In this document: positions 15,952 through 24,207 of the stretch, piece by piece | Layout: each line of letters opens with the position of its first letter | How positions within the stretch are numbered: the first letter of the stretch is position 1 | NCBI GenBank assembly: GCA_028289445.1 | Contig: JANQPO010000012.1 | Coordinates: 62,001 to 126,000, forward strand | Direction: 5' to 3' | From: Tepidamorphaceae bacterium | Lineage (GTDB): Bacteria > Pseudomonadota > Alphaproteobacteria > Rhizobiales > JAKSCL01 | Length of the DNA: 64,000 nt | The notes under the pieces: model-generated | Told to the model about the DNA's origin: nothing | Databases searched by the model: none | The model's input: the letters and a program-made list of their open reading frames with translations, nothing else | Program-made: the position numbers and the translations under genes

Positions 15952-17172
15952 ATGTCCCAAACTCTGAAACCGACGCATCCGCGTGTGTTGATCTACAGCC
16001 ACGATACGTTCGGGCTCGGCCACCTGCGCCGCTGCCGCGCGATCGCCCATGCGCTGGTCGAAGCGACAGACAAGATGTCCGTGCTCATCCTGTCGGGTTC
16101 GCCGATCATCGGCAGTTTCGATTTTCGCTCGCGGGTCGATTTCGTCCGCGTTCCCGGCGTCATCAAACTCCGCAACGGCGAATATACGGCCCTTAGCCTT
16201 CATCTCGATATCGATCAGACGCTCGCCATCCGCTCGTCAATCATCGAACACACGGCGAAGGTCTTCCAGCCGGACATCTTCATCGTCGACAAGGAACCGA
16301 CCGGTCTGCGCGGCGAGGTCGCCTGGACATTGGAGATCCTGCGCGAAATGGGCACGCGCAACGTGCTTGGGCTACGCGACGTGCTCGACGCGCCGGAAGT
16401 CCTCAAGGAAGAGTGGGAGCGCAAGCACGCCTTCGCCGCGATCGAGGACCTTTACGACGACATCTGGGTTTACGGCCTAAAGTCGATCTACGACCCATTG
16501 ACCGATCTGCCGATCTCCGACGATGTCCGCCGCCGGACGCGCTTCACCGGCTATCTGCGGCGCGGACAGCCGAGGCGGAAATATTTCGAGCCGACCGCTT
16601 ATAAAGACGAGCCGTTCATTCTGGTGACGCCGGGCGGTGGCGGCGACGGCATCGAACTGGTGGACTGGGTCATGCGCGCCTACGAGGCACAGCTTCAGCC
16701 GCTTTTTCCTGCGATGATCGTCCTTGGGCCGTTCATGCCGCAGGACAAGCAATCGGAGTTTTTCGCCCGCGCCCAGAAGCTGCGCAATGTTCGCATGCTC
16801 CGCTTCACGCCGAACATCGAGGCCATCATGAACAAGGCGACGGCCGTCGTGGGCATGGGCGGCTACAACACGTTTTGCGAGATCATCTCCTTCGACAAGC
16901 CTGCGTTGATGGTACCCCGCGTCGTGCCGCGTCGCGAACAGGCGATCCGCGCCCAGCGGGCGGAAGAAGTCGGGCTCGTCCGGACCTTGCCGATCGACGG
17001 CTATCCCGATGTCGATCAGATGACCGAGGCGCTTGCAGCCCTGCCGACGCAAGCCCATCCATCGGTCAGCGGACACAACGGGCTGCTGGACGGCCTCGAC
17101 GTAATCAACGCCATGACCAGAGACGTCATCGAGGGCCATGTCGAAGCGGAAGCGCGCGCGGCGCTCGCCTAG
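15952..17172 (+). CDS. MurG-like (GT-B) glycosyltransferase
   Basis: A 406-residue soluble GT-B glycosyltransferase. The N-terminal glycine-rich loop is in FGLGHLRRC (about 20-28). The C-terminal half carries a nucleotide-sugar site typical of GT28: LVTPGGGGDGIE, then GMGGYNTFCEIISFDKP. MurG transfers GlcNAc to a lipid carrier; the donor and acceptor here are unknown. It opens a five-gene plus-strand unit of glycan genes and diverges from the ABC/cNMP operon across a 267-base gap in which I see no other gene. The fourth gene of the unit (19488-20642) is a visible paralogue. Confidence 0.82.
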   Translation: MSQTLKPTHPRVLIYSHDTFGLGHLRRCRAIAHALVEATDKMSVLILSGSPIIGSFDFRSRVDFVRVPGVIKLRNGEYTALSLHLDIDQTLAIRSSIIEHTAKVFQPDIFIVDKEPTGLRGEVAWTLEILREMGTRNVLGLRDVLDAPEVLKEEWERKHAFAAIEDLYDDIWVYGLKSIYDPLTDLPISDDVRRRTRFTGYLRRGQPRRKYFEPTAYKDEPFILVTPGGGGDGIELVDWVMRAYEAQLQPLFPAMIVLGPFMPQDKQSEFFARAQKLRNVRMLRFTPNIEAIMNKATAVVGMGGYNTFCEIISFDKPALMVPRVVPRREQAIRAQRAEEVGLVRTLPIDGYPDVDQMTEALAALPTQAHPSVSGHNGLLDGLDVINAMTRDVIEGHVEAEARAALA

Positions 17173-17191
17173 AGTCTGGGTCTGATATCAA

Positions 17192-18400
17192 ATGGCGCGC
17201 ATCGCGGTTCTGGTGAAAGGCTATCCGCGCCTGTCGGAGACCTTCATTGCGCAGGAGCTGCACGGGCTGGAACAGCGCGGCCTTGAGCTGCTCATCGTAT
17301 CGCTGCGTCATCCGACCGATCCCCATCGCCATCCCGTTCACGATGCGATCAAGGCCGACGTGCTTTACCTGCCGGAGTACCTCAAGGACGATCCGCCGCG
17401 CGTGCGGGCCGGGCGGACATGGGCCCAGGCGCGACCGGCATATCGTAAACTACGACCCGTGTTCGATAGAGACCTGGCGCGCGACCGCACCGTTAACCGC
17501 TGGCGACGGCTCGGACAGGCCTGTGTCCTTGCCCGCGAACTGCCCGAGGACGTTGTCGGCCTTTATGTTCACTATCTTCACACACCGGCGTCCGTCGCAC
17601 GCTATGCCGCTATCCTGACCGGCCGCCCTTTCGCGTTTTCGGCCCACGCCAAGGACATCTGGACGACACCGGACTGGGAGGTGAGAGAAAAGATCGCCGA
17701 TGCCCGTTGGGGCGTCACCTGCACGGCGATCAATCGCGATCATCTGGCGGCCCTTGCCGATCGGCCGGAGAAAGTCGACCTTGTCTATCACGGGCTCGAT
17801 CTTTCGGCGTTTCCAAAACCGCCCGACAGGCGTCGCCGCGCCGGGCCGCTGACCATCCTCTCCGTCGGTCGCTTGGTGGAGAAAAAGGGCTATGGCGATC
17901 TTCTCTCCGCGCTCGCGAAACTGCCGAGCGACCTTGATTGGAATTTCGTTCATATCGGCGGCGGGCCGCTTGCATCGACCCTTCGCGAGCGTGCGGAACG
18001 GCGCGGATTGACTGACCGGATTTCCTGGCGTGGCATGCAGCCCCGCGACGCGGTCATCGCCGCTGGGCTTCAAGCAGACCTCTTTGTTCTACCTTCGCGG
18101 ATCGCCCGATCCGGCGACCGTGACGGCCTGCCCAATGTTTTGATGGAAGCACAGGCGCTGGGCCTGCCGGTCGTCGCCACGCGCCTGTCGGCGATCCCCG
18201 AGCTTGTCATCGATGGCGAGACCGGCTTGCTGGTTCCCGACCGCGATCCCAAGGCCCTTGCAAATGCGATCCAGAAGTTGGCGCGCGACCCGGATCTCCG
18301 TCACCGGTACGGCATAGCTGGGGCAAAGCGCGTGCGCGAGGCATTCTCCGAGGCGCCAGGGCTTGATCGCCTTGCGGCCAAGCTGAAGGACTTGCGGTGA
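17192..18400 (+). CDS. Glycosyltransferase family 4
   Basis: A 402-residue GT-B enzyme with the GT4 C-terminal signature: SVGRLVEKKGYGDLL for the nucleotide-binding start, and an E-x7-E type motif in GLPNVLMEAQALGLPVV. The N-terminus (LVKGYPRLSETFIAQELHGL) is typical of enzymes that extend exopolysaccharide or glycolipid chains. It starts 19 bases after the preceding glycosyltransferase and overlaps the next gene by GTGA, so it belongs to the same transcript. The sugar is not predictable from sequence. Confidence 0.88.
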   Translation: MARIAVLVKGYPRLSETFIAQELHGLEQRGLELLIVSLRHPTDPHRHPVHDAIKADVLYLPEYLKDDPPRVRAGRTWAQARPAYRKLRPVFDRDLARDRTVNRWRRLGQACVLARELPEDVVGLYVHYLHTPASVARYAAILTGRPFAFSAHAKDIWTTPDWEVREKIADARWGVTCTAINRDHLAALADRPEKVDLVYHGLDLSAFPKPPDRRRRAGPLTILSVGRLVEKKGYGDLLSALAKLPSDLDWNFVHIGGGPLASTLRERAERRGLTDRISWRGMQPRDAVIAAGLQADLFVLPSRIARSGDRDGLPNVLMEAQALGLPVVATRLSAIPELVIDGETGLLVPDRDPKALANAIQKLARDPDLRHRYGIAGAKRVREAFSEAPGLDRLAAKLKDLR

Positions 18401-19491
18401 GAATTGCCTTCTACGCGCCGATGAAACCGCCGGACCACCCGACACCGTCCGGCGACCGGCAGATGGGCCGCCTGCTGATCGAGACGCTGGAGGCGATGGG
18501 CCACACCGTGGAGCTCGTTTCGCGCCTGCGGACGTGGCAAAGGGAACTCAATCCCGACCGGACAGCAAAGCTTGCCGCCGAAAGCGCCGGAGAAGCGGAG
18601 AAAATCGTCGCAACAACGCAGCGGCCTGACCTGTTCGTCACCTATCACGTCTACCACAAGGCGCCCGACTGGATCGGCCCCGCCGTCGCGACCGCACTCG
18701 ACATTCCCTATGCCATTATCGAAGCCAGCCATGCCGAACACCGACGCGAGGGGCCGTGGCGGTCGGGGCTGGAAGCCTCCGAGGCGGCGATTCAGGCTGC
18801 TGACGCTGTTGTCGCGATGAATGCACGTGATCGGCGCGGACTGACGGGTATCGTCGCCGAACACAGGCTCTTTGACCTCAAACCGTTCATCGATGCTGCG
18901 CCGTTTCTCTCGACCGTGCACCGATCGGCCGATGGCCCTGTTCGACTGCTGACAGTCGCGATGATGCGGCCTGGCGACAAATCGGTGAGCTACCGGACGC
19001 TTGCGGACGCGCTGGCGCGGCTTAGCGACCTCGACTGGACGTTGACGATTGTCGGCGACGGCCCGGCCCGCACCGATCTCGCACCGCTTTTCCCGACGGA
19101 TCGCACGACACTCCTGGGCGCCGTGCCGGCCGATGCCCTGCCGGCGCTTTATGCCGACGCGGATGTCTTTGTCTGGCCCGGTTTCAAGGAGGCCTACGGA
19201 CTGGTCTATCTGGAGGCAATGGCGTCCGGACTGCCGGTGATCGGCGGCCGAAATGGCGGCGTGCCCGACATCGTGCTTGATGGCAAGACCGGTATCCTCG
19301 CGCCACCCGAGGACAGCGCCGCACAGGCTGCGGCGATCCGCCAGTTGATCGAGGACGCCGACCTGCGCCGTCGCATGGGCCCCGCGGCGCGCACCCACGT
19401 TGCCGAACACCACGACATCAAGGCAGCCAAGACGACGCTAGCGGCTATTCTGTCAGCCGCTAGCGAAAATGCGACGGAGCGCCGGCCGTGA
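18397..19491 (+). CDS. Glycosyltransferase family 4
   Basis: A 364-residue GT-B enzyme. The N-terminus MRIAFYAPMKPPDHPTPSGD is characteristic of GT4 enzymes. The catalytic E-x7-E element is in FKEAYGLVYLEAMASGLPVI, and a PDIVLDGKTG loop follows. The start is a GTG inside the GTGA overlap with the preceding gene, which indicates coupled translation; the end overlaps the next gene the same way. Substrate unknown. Confidence 0.87.
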   Translation: MRIAFYAPMKPPDHPTPSGDRQMGRLLIETLEAMGHTVELVSRLRTWQRELNPDRTAKLAAESAGEAEKIVATTQRPDLFVTYHVYHKAPDWIGPAVATALDIPYAIIEASHAEHRREGPWRSGLEASEAAIQAADAVVAMNARDRRGLTGIVAEHRLFDLKPFIDAAPFLSTVHRSADGPVRLLTVAMMRPGDKSVSYRTLADALARLSDLDWTLTIVGDGPARTDLAPLFPTDRTTLLGAVPADALPALYADADVFVWPGFKEAYGLVYLEAMASGLPVIGGRNGGVPDIVLDGKTGILAPPEDSAAQAAAIRQLIEDADLRRRMGPAARTHVAEHHDIKAAKTTLAAILSAASENATERRP

Positions 19492-20642
19492 AGACGCTAA
19501 TCTGGGTTCAGCATCTGCTTGGCATGGGTCATCTGATGCGCGCCGCGGCCTTGGCGCGGGCGCTGGCGGACAAGGGCATCGATACGCTTCTGGTCAGCGG
19601 CGGCGCCGTGCCAAGCCTGGTCGATAGCGGTGCCGCGAAGATCGCGACCCTGCCGCCCTGCCGCGCCGCCGATGTGACCTTTAAGGTCATCCTCGACGAA
19701 AACGACGCGCCTGTCACCGACGCCTGGTGGACGGAGCGGGCCGCCCGGCTGAACCGGATCGTCGACGACTTCGATCCCGATGTTCTGATCACCGAGACCT
19801 TTCCCTTCGGGCGCAGACGCTTCCGCGACGAACTCCTACCCGTCATCGAAAAGCGCCGCGCGGCGCGGCGACAGACCATGACCGTCGCCTCGGTCCGCGA
19901 CATCCTGGTCACCGCCACGCCGGAGAAGGATGACTGGATGGTGGAGGCCGCCCGGCGCAGCTACGACCTGATCCTGATTCATGGCGATCCAAAGACCATC
20001 AGCTTCGATGACAGTTTTCGCCGTGCCGCCGACATCATGCACTTGGCCGAATACACCGGCTACATCGTTTCGGCATCGAATGTCGCGGCACCACCCGGCG
20101 ACGGCGTCGGTGAAGTCATCGTATCCTGCGGCTCCGGCGCGCTCGGCACATCGCTGTTTCGCGCCACGGTGGGCGCCCGCGCGCTGAGCAATAGCGCCGC
20201 CGACCTGACATGGCGCATGTTGGCGGGCTACGGCATATCCGAAACGCTCTTTGGCGAGATCAAGGATAGAGCGCCGGCCGGCATGATCATCGAGCGCGCA
20301 CGGCCGGACTTCATGGCGCTGCTTGGACGTGCGCGTCTATCGATCAATCTGGGCGGCTACAACACGATCATGGATGTTATCTCGACTGGCGTTCCGTCCG
20401 TCATCGTGCCGATTTCGGCGGAAGGAGAGACGGAGCAGGAGCAGCGCGCTCGACTGTTCGCCGAACGGGGTTTGGTGGTCTGTTTGCCGGAGCGGGACCT
20501 GACGCCCCAGTCTCTCGCCGCCGCTGCCGACCAGGCCATGGCGCTGACCCCGCCGCCCCACGGTATCGATACCGCGGGGATCAACCGAAGCGTGGAGATC
20601 CTTGTTGCGCGCTACCGAGCATGGGCGGACCATGGACGCTGA
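19488..20642 (+). CDS. MurG-like (GT-B) glycosyltransferase
   Basis: A 384-residue GT-B protein, similar in plan to the first gene of the unit. The N-terminal loop is GMGHLMRAAALARAL, and the C-terminal nucleotide-sugar site includes INLGGYNTIMDVISTGVP. The GTG start sits in a GTGA overlap with the upstream GT4 gene. Together the two MurG-like and two GT4 enzymes could build a short oligosaccharide of up to four sugars; that count is inference. Confidence 0.82.
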   Translation: MKTLIWVQHLLGMGHLMRAAALARALADKGIDTLLVSGGAVPSLVDSGAAKIATLPPCRAADVTFKVILDENDAPVTDAWWTERAARLNRIVDDFDPDVLITETFPFGRRRFRDELLPVIEKRRAARRQTMTVASVRDILVTATPEKDDWMVEAARRSYDLILIHGDPKTISFDDSFRRAADIMHLAEYTGYIVSASNVAAPPGDGVGEVIVSCGSGALGTSLFRATVGARALSNSAADLTWRMLAGYGISETLFGEIKDRAPAGMIIERARPDFMALLGRARLSINLGGYNTIMDVISTGVPSVIVPISAEGETEQEQRARLFAERGLVVCLPERDLTPQSLAAAADQAMALTPPPHGIDTAGINRSVEILVARYRAWADHGR

Positions 20643-21393
20643 TACCGAACGCGACCGTTTCGTCTCTCTCCTCGACGAGGCTGCAAGGCGCCGAACGCCG
20701 ATCCGGTTCTGGTGGCGCGACGACGACGCGGTCTCCGTCACGCCGGCGCTTGAGGCAATGACTGCCGTGCAAGCGCGCCACCGGGTCCCGTTGGCGCTTG
20801 CCGTGATCCCGAAGCCAGCGGAACCGTCGCTTGCCGCCTATCTCGGCGACTTTCCCGAGATCGCCGTGTTCCAGCATGGCTGGCAACACAAGAGTCACCG
20901 CGACAAGGCGCGCGGTGAGCGGGCATCAGAGTTTCCGCGCAGCCGTCCGATCGACGAGTCGCTCGACGACCTGACACATGGATTCGCTCGACTGACCGAC
21001 CTATTCGGTGAGCGCTTCCTGCCCGTGTTGACCCCGCCCTGGAACCGGATCTCAAAGCCCGCGCGCACCCGCCGGAGAGAGGCCGGCCTGATCGGTCTCT
21101 CCGGCTTCAGCCGCATCAAGTTTGCGGACGCCCATCTCGTCAATTGTCATGTCGACATCATCAAGTGGCGCGGCGTGAACGCATTTACCGGCCGGCTGAC
21201 TGGCTTTCGTCGACTGGTCGCGCAAACGCGCCGGTGCCTGGCGGGGCTCGATCAGCCCATTGGCCTTTTGACCCATCACCTCGTCCACGACGACGCGGCC
21301 AATGCCTTCGTCGACGAGGTGCTTACGATCACGGCGAACCACCCCGGCGCCGTCTGGCCAGCCCTGCCTGATCTGTTCAAACTGCCGAAGTGA
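20632..21393 (+). CDS. Polysaccharide deacetylase-like protein (NodB-related)
   Basis: A 253-residue protein with a carbohydrate esterase 4-like layout: FWWRDDDAV for the catalytic/metal Asp, QHGWQHKSH for the two metal histidines, and TPPWNRIS as the third motif. These enzymes remove N-acetyl groups from GlcNAc-containing glycans. I chose ATG 20632, which overlaps the preceding gene by 11 bases; an in-frame start at 20602 would add ten residues. It has no signal peptide, so it would act on a cytoplasmic, probably lipid- or nucleotide-linked, intermediate. It closes the five-gene glycan unit and is convergent with the methyltransferase. Confidence 0.82.
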   Translation: MDADTERDRFVSLLDEAARRRTPIRFWWRDDDAVSVTPALEAMTAVQARHRVPLALAVIPKPAEPSLAAYLGDFPEIAVFQHGWQHKSHRDKARGERASEFPRSRPIDESLDDLTHGFARLTDLFGERFLPVLTPPWNRISKPARTRRREAGLIGLSGFSRIKFADAHLVNCHVDIIKWRGVNAFTGRLTGFRRLVAQTRRCLAGLDQPIGLLTHHLVHDDAANAFVDEVLTITANHPGAVWPALPDLFKLPK

Positions 21394-21394
21394 C

Positions 21395-21997
21395 CTAGTC
21401 CGCGCGCCCGACCAACCGCATTTTGAATGTCGTCGTCTTGACGCCGCCGCGAATGGTGACGTCGTCGATCACCCGATATCCGGGACCGTCGGTCTCGGCC
21501 CAGACCGCGTCGATGTGCTTATGCGCGCCGCTGTCGGCACGGTCCGGCGCATACATGGAGACGACGATGACGCCGCCGGGCGAAAGGTAGTCGAGATAGC
21601 GGCGCACCTCACCCGCCGGATCGGCGGCGAAATAGAGAACTTCGTTGAAGATGATCGCCGAATAGGTCTCGCCCTCCGCCTTAAACTCCTCCAAGGCAGC
21701 GGTTACCAACCGATCCTCCGGACCGACCTTGGCAAGCGCCAACGCCTTCGCCGAAACATCCACACCGGTGTAGCGTGCCATCCCATAGGGCTTCAGGAAA
21801 TCCCAGACGAGGCCCTCGCCGCAGCCGACGTCCAAAACATGAGCGAGCGCGTCGGTCTGCTTCAGCCACGCGGCGATCATTCCAGAGCGTGCCTGCTGCT
21901 TCAGGCCACGCAGGAAATCGAGGCTGCCGGCGTCGTATTCCTCGTCCCAATGACGGGCAATAACGGCCGGGTCTTTACTTGTAGGGGTCGGCCGCAT
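21395..21997 (-). CDS. Class I SAM-dependent methyltransferase
   Basis: A 200-residue Rossmann-fold methyltransferase with the SAM-binding motif VLDVGCGEG and an acidic residue after the second strand (YTGVDVSAKAL). The chosen ATG 21997 overlaps the end of the upstream permease gene by 23 bases; an earlier in-frame start at 22036 is possible. It is the last gene of the transporter unit by position, but its product could equally serve the convergent glycan cluster, for example by methylating a sugar. Confidence 0.82.
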   Translation of the reverse strand: MRPTPTSKDPAVIARHWDEEYDAGSLDFLRGLKQQARSGMIAAWLKQTDALAHVLDVGCGEGLVWDFLKPYGMARYTGVDVSAKALALAKVGPEDRLVTAALEEFKAEGETYSAIIFNEVLYFAADPAGEVRRYLDYLSPGGVIVVSMYAPDRADSGAHKHIDAVWAETDGPGYRVIDDVTIRGGVKTTTFKMRLVGRAD

Positions 21998-23150
21998 CGC
22001 GCAATCCGTCTCCGAAGAAGTTAAAGGCAAGGACAACGACGATCACCGGAATGACCGGCGCCATCAGCCAGGGATAGACGGTAATGATGGTGATGTTTTG
22101 CGCCTCGTTCAACAGCACGCCCCACGAAACCACCGGCCTTCGTAGACCGAGATCGAGAAAGGAGAGCGCCGTCTCGCCCAGGATCATCGACGGGATCGAC
22201 AGGGACGCAGACGCAATCAAATGGCTCATAAAGCCAGGCACCAGGTGCCGTCCGATCACTCGCGTCGGCTTGGCACCCATCAGCACGGCGGCCCGCGCAT
22301 ACTCCTCCTCCCTGAGTGCCAGGAGCTTCGAGCGCACGGCCCGCGCCAGGCCAGGCCAGTCGAGAAGGCCCAAAATGACCGTGATGCCGAGGTAAATCAG
22401 GATCGGGTTCCAAGTCACCGGCAATGCGGCCGACAAGGCCATCCACAAGGGCAACTCCGGCAGCGAACGCAGGATCTCGATGACGCGCTGAACGAAGGAA
22501 TCCACAATGCCGCCGAAATACCCGGCCGCCCCGCCGATGATGATGCCGAGCAGCATCGATATCGCGACCCCGATCAGACCGACGGTGAGCGAGATACGGG
22601 CGCCGTAGACGATGCCGGAGAAGACGTCGCGGCCGAGCCTATCCGTGCCGAGGAGAAAGACGGTGCCGCCTTCCGCCGGACAAAACAGGCGAAAACTGGC
22701 CTCAAATCCCATCCAGTAGTCGTAGGGATCGCTGAAGCAGAAGAAGCGGATCGGCTGGACATCGTTGAGATTGGGTTTGAACTCCCGCTGCATCAGGTCC
22801 AGGTTGATCGTCGATTCCATGCCGTAGACGAACGGTCCGACGAACCGGCCTTCGTGGAACAGGTGTAGGCCCTGCGGCGGCGCGTAGATGTGTTCGGAGT
22901 GGCGCTGGTTCGGCGAATAGGGCGCCATCTGCTCGGCGAACGGCACAGCCAGATAGAAGATGAAGAGGATAACGCCAGCCCACATCGCTGGTTTGTGGCG
23001 GCGGAATTTCCACCACATGATCTGCATTTGCGAGGCTTGGAAGAAGCGCTCCTGCTCCGGCGTGATCACCTCGCGGCTGGTTGGGTCGAACGGATCGGGA
23101 TTGACGTAGTGGTCCGGCGCCAGCGAGGTGGTTTCTCGTTGATCGGTCAC
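21975..23150 (-). CDS. ABC transporter permease, DppC/YejE/OppC type
   Basis: A 391-residue inner-membrane permease with an N-terminal membrane anchor (about 57-75), a long periplasmic segment (about 75-165), the LGTDRLGRDVFSGIVYGAR entry to the transport domain, and the EAA-loop motif (EEYARAAVLMGAKPTRVIG) that docks on the ATPase. It is longer than ordinary DppC (about 300); this long form is seen in family-5 importers of oligosaccharides or large peptides (YejE, AgpC). It overlaps the companion permease by four bases. Confidence 0.9.
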   Translation of the reverse strand: MTDQRETTSLAPDHYVNPDPFDPTSREVITPEQERFFQASQMQIMWWKFRRHKPAMWAGVILFIFYLAVPFAEQMAPYSPNQRHSEHIYAPPQGLHLFHEGRFVGPFVYGMESTINLDLMQREFKPNLNDVQPIRFFCFSDPYDYWMGFEASFRLFCPAEGGTVFLLGTDRLGRDVFSGIVYGARISLTVGLIGVAISMLLGIIIGGAAGYFGGIVDSFVQRVIEILRSLPELPLWMALSAALPVTWNPILIYLGITVILGLLDWPGLARAVRSKLLALREEEYARAAVLMGAKPTRVIGRHLVPGFMSHLIASASLSIPSMILGETALSFLDLGLRRPVVSWGVLLNEAQNITIITVYPWLMAPVIPVIVVVLAFNFFGDGLRDAADPYK

Positions 23151-24172
23151 GACCGCGCTCCCTGGCCGAGACGAATGCGCGGATCGAGCAGCGCCAGAAG
23201 CAGGTCGGAGATCAACATGCCGACCAGGGTAAGAACCGCGACGAACATCAAGATGAAGCTCGCCAGAAACTGATCCTGGGACTGCAGCGCGCTCAAGAGG
23301 ATCGGTCCGACCGTCGGCAGATTGAGCACGACCGAGACGATGACCGATCCCGACACCAGCGAAGGAATGAGATTGCCGATATCGGCAACGAATGGATTAA
23401 GCGCCATCCGCAGCGGGTATTTCAGGATCAGGCGATTTTCCTTCAGTCCCTTGGCCCGCGCGGTCGTCACATATTGCTTGTGAAGTTCATCGAGCAGATT
23501 GGCACGCAAGCGCCGGATCATGCCGGCGGTGCCCGATGTGCCGATGACGATGGTCGGGATGATCAAGTGCGACAGCACCGATTTGATCTTCTCCCAACTC
23601 CACGGCTGATCGATGTATTTGGGATCCATCAGCCCGCCGATCGACAGGCCGAACCAAACATTGGAGTAGTAGAGCAGGATGAGCCCAAGCAGGAAGTTCG
23701 GCGTCGCCAGGCCGATATAGCCCAGGAAGGTGAACCCATAATCGCCCCAAGAATACTGCCGCGTCGCGGAATAGATCCCGATCGGCAGCGACACGATGTA
23801 AACGAACAAAATGGTCGTGAAGTTGAGGATCACGGTCAAGAGCAGGGTCGGCCCGACGACCGTGTTGACCGGTTGATCGTATTCGAACGACCAGCCCCAA
23901 TTGCCCTGCAAGATACCCGAAAATCCGGACGCTCCAGGCCAAAGTCCGACCCACATCAAATAGCGAACGAGAAACGGGCGATCGAGACCGAACTCCTTGC
24001 GCAGGAACTCGATCTTGGCGACACCCGCCCCCTCGCCCGACGCCTGAAGCGCGGCGATCTGGTTCGACAGATAATCGCCCGGCGGCAGTTCGATGATGGC
24101 AAAGGTCAAAAGCGAGATCACGAACAAAGTCGGGATCATCGTGAATATGCGGCGGACGATATAGGCCAGCAT
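23147..24172 (-). CDS. ABC transporter permease, DppB/YejB type
   Basis: A 341-residue permease with six predicted membrane segments. The family N-terminus is MLAYIVRRIFTMIPTLFVIS, and the EAA-like loop (KQYVTTARAKGLKENRLILKY) contacts the ATPase. It pairs with the permease encoded next, to which it is coupled by an ATGA overlap, and with the binding protein whose gene ends 35 bases upstream. Confidence 0.92.
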   Translation of the reverse strand: MLAYIVRRIFTMIPTLFVISLLTFAIIELPPGDYLSNQIAALQASGEGAGVAKIEFLRKEFGLDRPFLVRYLMWVGLWPGASGFSGILQGNWGWSFEYDQPVNTVVGPTLLLTVILNFTTILFVYIVSLPIGIYSATRQYSWGDYGFTFLGYIGLATPNFLLGLILLYYSNVWFGLSIGGLMDPKYIDQPWSWEKIKSVLSHLIIPTIVIGTSGTAGMIRRLRANLLDELHKQYVTTARAKGLKENRLILKYPLRMALNPFVADIGNLIPSLVSGSVIVSVVLNLPTVGPILLSALQSQDQFLASFILMFVAVLTLVGMLISDLLLALLDPRIRLGQGARS

Positions 24173-24207
24173 CGAACCCTGCCTTCACAAAACGCGCTGG
24201 GACCGAG

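Noticed and set aside
18301-19413. 370-codon frame antisense to a GT4 gene
   Set aside because: Shadow of the coupled glycosyltransferase genes.
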